The position numbers and the translations under genes were made by a program. From Batkoa obscura (taxonomy: Eukaryota; Entomophthoromycota; Entomophthoromycetes; Entomophthorales; Batkoaceae): a stretch of DNA of 64,000 nt. Location of the stretch: contig JASVEC010000001.1 of assembly GCA_030770535.1 (NCBI GenBank), forward strand, positions 1,426,001-1,490,000. The letters run 5' to 3'. Of the stretch, positions 55,678-64,000 are shown piece by piece (position 1 is the first letter of the stretch; each line of letters begins with the position of its first letter). The notes beneath the pieces are model-generated. The model did not search any database, had not been told where the DNA came from, and saw nothing but the letters and a program-made list of their open reading frames with translations.

Positions 55678-56749
55678 ATATGAGAATGATAAGATTAATG
55701 AATAAAGTTTCATTGACTGGAAAGGTGCTCTCTGATATTGGGTTGGGATTTAAGTGACTTTTTTTTTAATAAAATGGGATTTGAAACTTTATTTTCTTAG
55801 TTCTATTAATAAATTGTCTTGAATTGTCTAAACAAGAGATGAGTTCGCATAATATTAATTTAGTTACTAAGTTCAAAGTAAAAAGATTATCGAATGGTCA
55901 CTGTTTCATAATATTTAAAAATATTATAACTAACAATCAATCAATTCAAACTAATTAACGAAGCTCAAAAACAATCAATAAGATAAATAGACTAGAAGAT
56001 AAATTATTGCCAATTATAGTTCAAATAATAATATTATGTCAATTAAGACAAGATTCAAACTTAATTTAAATTCAAGATAATTTACTCAATTTTGTTAAAG
56101 TTTCAATACTAATAATTTTTATATATAGTTATTATTTATTAAATTCTTTTGTTCTTTTTTTATATCTTATAAAAATTCTAATATATTAAAAATCAATTTA
56201 AATACTTGATTATAAAATTTAAGAAATGAACGTGAAGTTGAAGTCCATTGGATTTTAATAAAGCAATTGAAATAAGCGTCGATCTTCTCTAGTTTTCCGC
56301 CTATATTCTAAGTTTTATGTAAAAGTGAAGATTGGAGAAATATTTTACCTATGGATAAACTAATCCGTCTATAAAAATAAACTAATATGAACTTATCCAC
56401 TATTAGTAATAGATACCTATTAATAAACAAAAGCGTATTATTGTTTATTGAGAACTTAAAATTAGCGTTGATTAATGGAAATTAAATCCAATATTATATA
56501 TTGAAAAGTGGCATTAATTAAACTGGGAGGGTTTGATTTCAAATAAAAAATAAAAATAAATAAAAATAATATTACTAAACTAGATCAAAACACCATATAA
56601 ATACATCTAAAAATAAGCTTTTAACTTTTAAAATCAATTAAAAATCAATTAATATATTTGTCAATAATATTTGTATTCAACTTAATATCTTAATACCTTA
56701 CTATTTCTAATTATATAATAACATCATTTCAATTTGAAATATCAAAACT
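55678..56749. other. Intergenic region
   Basis: Holds the tail remnant of the previous gene (55707-55757) and the promoter of the next: GAAAAGTGG...GGGAGGGTTTGATTTCAAA at 56513-56551 and CATATAAATAC at about 56594. Confidence 0.45.
56513..56551 (+). promoter_or_regulatory. Conserved upstream block of subfamily III genes
   Basis: AAAAGTGG followed by TGGGAGGGTTTGATTTCAAA matches 59163-59201 (AAAAGTGG, TTGGGAGGGTTTAATATCAA). Both lie about 160-240 bp before an ATG. It may be a shared control element or only a trace of recent duplication. Confidence 0.4.
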
Positions 56750-57064
56750 ATGAATTTGGTCTCAATAATCTTAACTCTCTTTAATTTTTATCCCATTATA
56801 TGTTTCCCCCTTGGACGACGAGCTGATAGTCCAAACCCTATGAACGGGTTAGTTGACTTGATGATGGGTCAAGGTTCCGAAGGTGGTTTATTAGAACTAT
56901 TATTTAATGGTAATGGACCTATTGGAAGTTTAATGTATAATGCAGCAAAATTATCGAGTGGGGAGGTTGGTAGTAGCGATCATGGTTTAAGAGCTAACTT
57001 ATCAGTGGGAAAAGGTCAAAAAAATAACAAAAAAGTCGGGAATGGAATTATTGATAACCTTTGA
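56750..57064 (+). CDS. Small secreted protein (subfamily III, shortened)
   Basis: 104 aa. Signal peptide MNLVSIILTLFNFYPIICFP then LGRRADSPNP. The signature reads GQGSEGGLLELLFNGNGPIG, then AAKLSSGEVGSSDHGLRANL as in the 59363 gene. It ends at GNGIIDNL. Downstream, at 57133-57165 in another frame, YGPLVVGLGV then TAA recalls the lost tail. Closest relative in the window: the 59363 gene. Confidence 0.7.
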   Translation: MNLVSIILTLFNFYPIICFPLGRRADSPNPMNGLVDLMMGQGSEGGLLELLFNGNGPIGSLMYNAAKLSSGEVGSSDHGLRANLSVGKGQKNNKKVGNGIIDNL

Positions 57065-57332
57065 ATAGATTGAAGAAATTCTCAATCGATTTAAAGAGGG
57101 ATGGGAGTGTGGGGTTTTTTGACTAAGTTCGTTATGGGCCATTGGTGGTTGGGCTTGGTGTTTAAGTTGAATCTTTTTTATTAAAACTATTTTTAAGCTT
57201 TGAAACTAATAACATTACTATTCTTCTCACTATGATTTTTGCTTTAATCTAAAAACTTTTGCCTGGCTTATGATCCAAAAGACATTTCATCTAGTTTTAA
57301 TGGACTAAGGCAAAAATTATAATAGCAAAAGC

Positions 57333-57412
57333 AATGTATTTTTTATTTCATTGTTTTTTTACTTTCAAGACAATTTAAAATTTTAGTAAAATTTTTAAAC
57401 AAAATAGCTTTT
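57333..57412 (-). mobile_element. MITE family 1, decayed reverse copy
   Basis: ATGTATTTTTTATTTCATTG at the left and TTTTAGTAAAATTTTTAAAC near the right follow the reverse consensus. The GC core is lost. Confidence 0.45.
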
Positions 57413-58661
57413 TATTAAATACTCATGCTTGAATTACTTTGCAATAAATTAACTTAAAAAAAGTTAAGCTTTAAGTTTAATCAAACTTATGTATAGATAT
57501 TTAATTGATTTTTATAATTAAATAATAACATTTTATTAGAAAGCTTTATATTAGTATTTTTTGTTTTAGATTTAAACTAATTTATTAAATTATATTTAAT
57601 ATGCTAAATACTACCTTGATTTATATACCAGGATAGTTTTAATTATTAAAAATTTTAATTAAAATAAATCTATTAAAAATTATATCTTATAGAAACTTTA
57701 AGTTTTTTTATTAGTTATATAAAACATCTATTTAAAATAAAAACCTTTTAAAAAATACATATAAAATAATGTTATAAAATAATGAATTAATTAAAAGGAT
57801 TATTTATTTACAAAATTTTATAGTTTTATTAATTACATAATAATTTTTTAAACTTAATAAAAGATATTTCATGTATTATTTTATCTAAATAATACTAATC
57901 ATTTATTTTACTAAAAGATCTAAATATCACTTTTGCATTTAATTTATATTTATTATATATATTAAAAATAAATTATTATTATATTTTTTTTAATAAAAAG
58001 TTTTTCAATCACTTAATTGATTTCAGTTTATAAATATTTTGCTTTAACTTTTTAATTTAAATTATTAGCTAATATTAATAGTGTAATTTTAATTAATGTT
58101 AAATTTTAGGATTAGTATTTTAATTATGCTTTTAATTTAGTATATTTGTATATACTTTACTTTAATATAATAAATTTTTATTCATAACAAATTATGTGGG
58201 ACATTGGTTTATCAGCTCTCGGATTGATTATAACATAATAATCATTTAACTTGTTTACAAAACTAGTTGTAGTCTTGTAATCAATTTGGCCGTGATCCAT
58301 GTAGTATAATCAATTCAGAGTTCCTCATTTAGATTTGCTGTGAGAATTTCTATCGTCTAATTGCAAAGAACTTATTGTTCGCGTTCTAGTGCCCATACTT
58401 TGCAACTATAATAAGAAATAGCTATTATTATGTTCCATATATAGCCAACCAGTTGGAGTATAAAAGAGATTCTTCAACATGATAACTCGAAGCTTTTTAA
58501 CTGAATTACTCCCTGATATCTTACCATTAATAAAGCCACTAAGTCTTTCTGACAATATCCTACGTAGATTTTACAGTAGTATCTTCTATTCTATTTATTT
58601 TATTAAAAAAATTTTTTAACTAAGCATAATAACTTAAAAACGCTGTATGATTTTGTTTATT

Positions 58662-58765
58662 TGGGGATGTATTTTTTTGTTTAAGAATTTCACTAACAAT
58701 CTTTCTACTAGAAATAGCGCTCGAAAAATGAAAAAAACAATGAAGCTAAAAAAACACCCCCATTT
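58662..58765 (+). mobile_element. MITE family 1, copy 10
   Basis: Starts TGGGGATGTATTTTTTTG and ends AAAAACACCCCCATT; core ATAGCGCTCGAAAAATG. Confidence 0.78.
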
Positions 58766-59362
58766 GCCTATTTAGCTGCAAATCTTTTTATTTGTTGAAC
58801 ATGTATTTTTGTTTCACAAGTAAAACCTTGCAACATAAACTTACACCCTATATGTGAGTTTCATAAACTATTTAATAATAAAAATTAGCGCTAAATAGGT
58901 CGCAAAAGAGTAGAAATAACTGGAATATAAAAACTAAAAAGTTGAGTTTCATAATAGTCATGCTTATTCTATCTTTCAAAGATTAATATCTGAAGAATAT
59001 TAAACCTTGGGCTGAAATGGTTCCTTTTATTAAATAAAATAAAATTAATTGACTTGCCATTGTTAACAATTTTGTTCCATTTATAAATATAAGCTTTTTT
59101 ATTAGCTGGTAAGATATCAAAATGACATTAAGCTAGTAAAGTTAATCAATTAACATAGATTAAAAAGTGGAAGTCAATAGTTGGGAGGGTTTAATATCAA
59201 AAAAAGACCGATTAACTAAAAATGAATTAAATAATAAAAATTATTTGAAACCTATATAAAAAACTAGAAAACTAGAATTTGATTTGGACTTTATATCCAA
59301 AATTAAATAATTTAATACTTTGATAGTATTATTTATTATTTATTATTTAGAAACTTCTTATT

Positions 59363-59701
59363 ATGAAACTTTTCACACTAATCCTATTCATTTTTATTGT
59401 GTTCCCCATTTCCTCTTTTCCCTTACAACGTAGAGCCGATACTCCAAGAAGTGGTTTATTAGATATTTTCTTGGGTGGTGGTTCCGATGGTGGTTTATTA
59501 GAAATTTTATTTAACGGTAGTGGGCCTATAGGGGGCTTAGCATTCAATGCAGCCAAACTCTCTAGTGGTGAAGTCGGGAGTGGTAATAATGGATTAAGGG
59601 GTAATTTATTAATAGGTGGAAATCGAGGGAGTAAAAAAGAAGTTGGGAATGGAATTGTAGATAGTTTACCAACGGATGAAGAAAATTTTCAGTCGATCTG
59701 A
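59363..59701 (+). CDS. Small secreted Gly-rich protein (subfamily III, shortened)
   Basis: 112 aa. Signal peptide MKLFTLILFIFIVFPISSFP then LQRRADTPRSG. Signature GGGSDGGLLEILFNGSGPIG, then AAKLSSGEVGSGNNGLRGNL. It ends GNGIVDSLPTDEENFQSI. Directly behind the stop lie three copies of a decayed tail unit (next entry), showing that the ancestor continued further. TATATAAAAAAC lies about 110 bp upstream. Confidence 0.72.
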   Translation: MKLFTLILFIFIVFPISSFPLQRRADTPRSGLLDIFLGGGSDGGLLEILFNGSGPIGGLAFNAAKLSSGEVGSGNNGLRGNLLIGGNRGSKKEVGNGIVDSLPTDEENFQSI

Positions 59702-59721
59702 ATACAATGGGATAATGAATA

Positions 59722-59880
59722 TGATTCCGCTGGTTGGATATATACTTTTGTATGTAAGAATTGAGAATATGAGGATGTTCCACTGGTTGGACATGTACAC
59801 TTGAAGGTTGGATCGGATAAGGATGAAATTATAGGGATGTTCCACTGGTTGGATATGTACTTTCAGATGTAAGAGTTGAA
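59722..59880 (+). repeat. Three decayed copies of the IPVAG tail unit
   Basis: Units near 59722, 59773 and 59835 share GATGTTCCACTGGTTGGA followed by TATGTAC. In frame the last reads DVPLVGYVLSDVRVEV then TAA, clearly related to EIPVAGNILSDIGVGV. Stops and frame changes lie between the units, so they are no longer part of the coding region. Confidence 0.65.
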
Positions 59881-60336
59881 GTTTAAGTTTAAGTGTTGAG
59901 TTTTTTTAATAAAGCTATTTTGGGGTTTTTTTTTGTTAATGAATTCTAATAATAAATTGATTACGTTTTTTACTATATTAAAAAATGGATAAATACAAGA
60001 CGTGTCAAAATGTTCAAAGACAAAAGCAAAAATAAAAAATAAAAGAATAAAAACCTAATATATAGTTTTTTATATATAAATATAATTTAAGTGTCTTATT
60101 TAATATATGTACCAAATCTTAAACTAAATAAATTATTGTTTTTCAAGATAAAATAATAATAAGACTGCCTCTTCAATTGTTGTAAAAATGAACTAAATTA
60201 AGATACAATAAAGCAATTAGCACTATAATACAGGATTTTTTTTACATAAATGTAAGTATTAGACTATAATTGGTATATACACCAAGCTTAGTATTAATTT
60301 GATTAGTTGTTATTGAGATATAATTAAAGCTTTAAA

Positions 60337-60440
60337 TATGGGGATGTATTTTTATGTTTAGCAATTTTACTGACGATTTTTCCGCTGAAATAGCGCTTAA
60401 AAAATGGAAAAAGCGATGAAACCAAAAAAGACACCCCCAT
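60337..60440 (+). mobile_element. MITE family 1, copy 11
   Basis: TA-flanked; starts TGGGGATGTATTTTTATG and ends AAAAAGACACCCCCATG; core ATAGCGCTTAAAAAATGG. Confidence 0.8.
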
Positions 60441-61240
60441 GTCTTGAGAATGAGTTATTCAATTGATATAGAACTTTGTGAGTAATATGGGACATATTTG
60501 TATATTAGATTTGTGTGAGAAAAATCTACTTTATTAAGAAAGTTATGTCCTCGAACTTTTTGAGCTACCCTCATAAGTAAAATTTAAAAAAGTATATATA
60601 TAGAACATTTGTATTATATCTATAAAAGAATTAATAATATCAAATAAGTTAAATAAAGTAGTTTAGTATAAAATAACTTATCTATTAATTTTAATAAAAA
60701 AAGAAAAAACCTTAAATATATTAACGTTTCAATGAAATATTTTAAATTCCATCCTGAAATAAGATATTAATAATCAACCAACTCCAAGTTTCACTTTAAT
60801 ATAAAAAACAAATAATAAAGAGAATACCACTAAATAACAAATTATCTTAACATAAAGTAACAAATAGACACCCGCTCCAATATATAAAAATAGTAACAAT
60901 TATTCAATTGACCTTACCAATTGTCAAATAAATCCCTTTTCTTTCTTAACGTTACTTTTTTTATCTATTGGTAAACCTAAAAATAACTCATAAAATAATA
61001 TTCACCTTACATAAATTTCTGAATCTATTAAATTGGAGGTAAACTGAGTGGTATTAATGGTTGATAGATAGATAAAAATATAGATCTAAAAAGGTTGAAA
61101 ATAATAATCAAACTATCAAAATAATATATAAAAAGCACATTAAGAATTCAATTTCTATCACAAATCAAATTATTTGAAATTCTTTTATATTTACTTAATC
61201 TCCGACTATTAACTAATACCTTATTGAAAACTTCAACATC

Positions 61241-61549
61241 ATGAAATACACTACTTTAATATTATTCTTCCTTATTTCCTCCTCTATATTTTCCCTTCCT
61301 CTTCAACGTAGAGATAATGTCAATTCTCCATTAAATGGTATAGTCAACACTGTTTTTGGTTCTGGTTCTGAAGGTGGATTAATGGAACCTATCTTTGGTA
61401 ATAATAATCCGATTACTAGTATCATTTCCACAGTCAATAGTGTCACTAGTAATAATGATGAATTGCTATCAAATATAGTTTCTATTATTAATCCAGATAA
61501 TAATAACAAAGGGTATGGAATTGTTAATCAACTTCCAATAGATGAATAA
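61241..61549 (+). CDS. Small secreted protein (subfamily III, shortened)
   Basis: 102 aa. Signal peptide MKYTTLILFFLISSSIFSLP then LQRRDNVNSPLNG. Signature GSGSEGGLMEPIFGNNNPIT is kept; the Gly content is lower, with Asn and Ser instead. It ends GYGIVNQLPIDE, the same place as the dead 50222 copy. Downstream, in another frame from 61587, LLTGDGLSFIELRFHG resembles the lost tail (LTGKVLSDIGLGF in the 55.7-kb remnant). Confidence 0.7.
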   Translation: MKYTTLILFFLISSSIFSLPLQRRDNVNSPLNGIVNTVFGSGSEGGLMEPIFGNNNPITSIISTVNSVTSNNDELLSNIVSIINPDNNNKGYGIVNQLPIDE

Positions 61550-62910
61550 ATGGAAGATAATACAAGAAAAATATGCTTTTTAAAGCATGTTGTTAACTGG
61601 AGATGGGCTCTCGTTTATTGAGTTAAGATTTCATGGTTTTTTTTAATAATAAAATTAATATTCAATGCATTTATAAATAGAATTACTTTTTTAAATAAAT
61701 TGAATTAGATAGAGATATAGATTTATAATAATAAATATATTTTATTGTAGTTTTGGCTACTTTTATTGCTATTAAAAGTAATATTTATAAAAATGTTCCT
61801 AAAATACAAGGAGTTTATACCTTATTTGAAGCTTTGAAAACCACTTGTTACTTCAATAGTAAATTTTAACGGGGTTAAAAATTCCTATAAATAAGATGCT
61901 AGGATTACATAATAGATTTGACTATGTTTTTTATCAGTGGTCCTTTTTTGTTACTTCAAAAGCTTAAAACTAAATGAGAAATAAAAATAATTGAAATCGG
62001 AATTAAAAGGAAGGCTTATAGCATTATAGTATATAGTATTAAAGTAAGATGTGTAAAAAGTTCAAGAATTTTTTGATAAAAAATGATTTTATACTATAAA
62101 GTAGAAACTCAATTATATATTAAACTAGAATTTCAAATATCACTTTACGTTTTATTGAAATGTATTGATTAAATTAAGGCTACGGTTAGGTTATAATTAA
62201 TTATATTTTATAAATATTAAAAAAATAATTACTATGTCTATACTGTATGTCATCTTCCAATAACTAGCAAAAATTCCATTTTGGAAACTCTAAATCTGAA
62301 ATCTAAGTTGTAGTAATTTAATTTGAGATATTAAAATTTCAATTTTGATCTATTAAATTAATAATTAAGTATTATCTATGACTCTTTTTAACAGTATAAA
62401 CTAATAGTTAACAGAATTCAAGTTGAAGAATTCATAGAAAATTATCCATTTTAAAAAACTGAGAGGTCCATTTAGCGGTAAAACGAAAGGGTCAAAAAAC
62501 AAATGCTAATAAAAAAAATAACTAGAAATTCGAAGCAAACATTAATAGATAAAAATAAAATAACAAACTAAAACATGTTAAAAATTAATAGAATAAGTAG
62601 ATGACATTATGGCTAACTAAACTAAAATCAATGAGTTTATTTTTTTATATATTAAATCAAAACATTTCCACAGCCCAAGGAACTATGAATATACTTAATT
62701 AATACTATGGTTAAATGGGAGGAGTTAAGCTTAAAGAATCAAAAATAAATATAAATAGTGCCCTTCACTCATCATAAATTTTAATTAAAAAAAAACTCAA
62801 TTTTTAATTTTTAATTGAACTTTATACTTATCTAATCCAATAATAATATAATATAATACAATATAATATAATATAATATAATATAATATCAATCCTCCAA
62901 TAATAATATA
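61550..62910. other. Intergenic region with A/T microsatellite
   Basis: AT-rich. A run of ATAAT/ATATA units at about 62838-62890 lies directly before the next ATG. GAGAGGTCCATTTAGCGG near 62461 is shared with the upstream region of the dead 51482 gene. Confidence 0.45.
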
Positions 62911-63621
62911 ATGAACTCAAAATTACTCTTAGCTTTATTCATTCAATTAACCCTTAGTCGTTCCATTGCTTTGAATCGACGTCACGAGAATGAGGATCAT
63001 GGTAGTATGAGTATCATGCCAGTTAAAGAAGACATTAGTCCAAGTGGAAATAGTAATGAAAATGCTGCTGTTCCACATGAAACTAAATTTAGTAGTAATC
63101 CAATTGTTAATTTACATGAAGATAAATATGAGATGTATACGAATCCTAATGGTATTTATAAGTGTAAAGCGGAATATCCAGAAGATGGAAAAAATCCAAA
63201 CAATCAACAACAGAATCAAAGTCAACAACAAAGTCAACAGAATAGTGGAGAAACTCAAAACAATCAACAACAAAACCAAGATCATCAGCAAAGTCAACAA
63301 AATCAACAACAAAGTCAACAAAACAAAAGCCAAACCCAGAATAACCAACAACAAAACCAAAATATTCAACAGACTCAACAGGTCCAACAACAAAATAGTG
63401 GACAAACTCAAAATAATCAAAATAATCAAAATACTCCACATCCAGAGCATTACGATGGACATCAAATGAATAATGAATCACGAAATAAAGATAGTTACAC
63501 ATCAACTAAAACTCCTACACCTTTACCTGAAAAGAAAACTAGTTTATTAAATGGAATACCCGTAATCGGTAATATAGCATCCTCTTTGGGAATCGATTCA
63601 TTGTTAGATGGGATCTATTAA
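62911..63621 (+). CDS. Secreted Gln/Asn-rich protein (subfamily IV)
   Basis: 236 aa. Signal peptide MNSKLLLALFIQLTLSRSIA, then LNRRHENEDHGS with a dibasic site. A mixed segment follows (VNLHEDKYEMYTNPNGIYKC) with the only Cys of the mature part. Residues about 95-175 are a Gln/Asn/Ser-rich stretch built of (N)NQQQNQ and SQQ units, like prion-type or adhesive low-complexity regions. The C-terminus LLNGIPVIGNIASSLGIDSL shows the IPVxGN tail of the other subfamilies. No known domain; the tail and leader are the reason to group it with them. Confidence 0.75.
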   Translation: MNSKLLLALFIQLTLSRSIALNRRHENEDHGSMSIMPVKEDISPSGNSNENAAVPHETKFSSNPIVNLHEDKYEMYTNPNGIYKCKAEYPEDGKNPNNQQQNQSQQQSQQNSGETQNNQQQNQDHQQSQQNQQQSQQNKSQTQNNQQQNQNIQQTQQVQQQNSGQTQNNQNNQNTPHPEHYDGHQMNNESRNKDSYTSTKTPTPLPEKKTSLLNGIPVIGNIASSLGIDSLLDGIY

Positions 63622-64000
63622 GTATGAGAGGAAGTGGGATATTTATAGTTTGAAACTAAGGAAATAAATATAATGTTAGTTATTATTATAAATTAAAAAA
63701 TAATATTTTCTTTGAAGTTTTTATGAAGTTGAATGTTTTTATGAATTTCTTTTTAAATTTTTGTTTTATTTTCATTAATATTATTTCCATTTCAGATTAA
63801 ATTAAGAATTTGACATTATCTAAAAATAAATCCAAGTTATTAATTTTTTAATTGTGTTATATTAATTAAATATCCTAGATTAATAGTCCACTACCTTTAG
63901 AATTCTAATTAAGTTTTAAAGGCTAAATAGGAGGTTTTAATAATACAATTCGTAAAAAATTTTTAAAATTCAAGGACCTTAAGGCTTTGTGTTTTTTATT
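63622..64000. other. 3' flank at window end
   Basis: AT-rich, no gene recognised. Confidence 0.4.

Larger units (their letters stand above)
57065..59362. other. Gene-free stretch with two MITE copies
   Basis: 2.3 kb. It contains a decayed MITE (57333-57412), a clear MITE (58662-58765) and the promoter of the 59363 gene. At 58479-58622 an open stretch (MITRSFLTELLPDILPLIKP and so on, 47 codons) looks like the start of an F-box and may be a gene fragment. Confidence 0.45.
59702..61240. other. Intergenic region with tail remnants and one MITE
   Basis: Holds the decayed tail units (59722-59880), a MITE (60337-60440) and the promoter of the next gene (TATATAAAAAGC at about 61125). Confidence 0.45.

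Noticed and set aside
63044-63505. Overlapping ORFs in other frames of the Gln/Asn-rich gene
   Set aside because: Repeated CAA/AAT codons leave all frames open; only the forward 62911 frame has a signal peptide and family ends.
1-64000. CRISPR array, rRNA genes or replication origin
   Set aside because: No regularly spaced direct repeats, rRNA-like blocks or origin signature were seen; the gene structures are eukaryotic.

Overview
This is a very AT-rich eukaryotic window. Short GTAAGT-type introns (about 50-90 nt), fungal-type gene models and the mix of families (single-exon family A-like GPCRs, a Zn2Cys6 factor, F-box proteins, a GH18 chitinase, small secreted proteins) suggest an early-diverging filamentous fungus. 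The style fits Entomophthoromycotina such as Conidiobolus. That placement is inference from composition and gene families, not from a marker gene.

Region 1 (1-11.2 kb) is conserved and gene-dense. It holds the 3' end of a symplekin gene, an 11-exon YEATS2-like chromatin reader, a WW-domain protein, a class 3 aldehyde dehydrogenase, and the arginine-specific carbamoyl-phosphate synthase small subunit (CPA1). The CPA1 leader carries an upstream ORF that matches the fungal arginine attenuator peptide, but here it overlaps the main start codon.

Region 2 (11.2-25 kb) holds two GPCR-like genes, an MFS monocarboxylate-type transporter, an F-box pseudogene next to an intact F-box gene, an NFKBIL1-like gene, and remnants of a LINE and of two MITE families.

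Region 3 (25-64 kb) is accessory and gene-poor. Its main content is a dispersed set of ten intact and three broken genes for small secreted proteins. Most share a signal peptide, a dibasic (Kex2-type) site just behind it, a Gly/Leu- or Gln/Asn-rich body and a C-terminal tail related to IPVAG-(x)-LSDIGVGV or GGLLSGLGL. Between them lie a third GPCR gene, a chitinase, a Zn2Cys6 factor, a paralogue of that factor without its DNA-binding domain, a dead kelch/membrane-protein gene, a 650-bp near-perfect palindrome, and further MITE copies (12 of one family in the window). Repeated duplication, loss and truncation of the secreted genes make this a birth-and-death locus. The proteins could be surface or adhesive material or processed peptides; the sequence alone does not decide.
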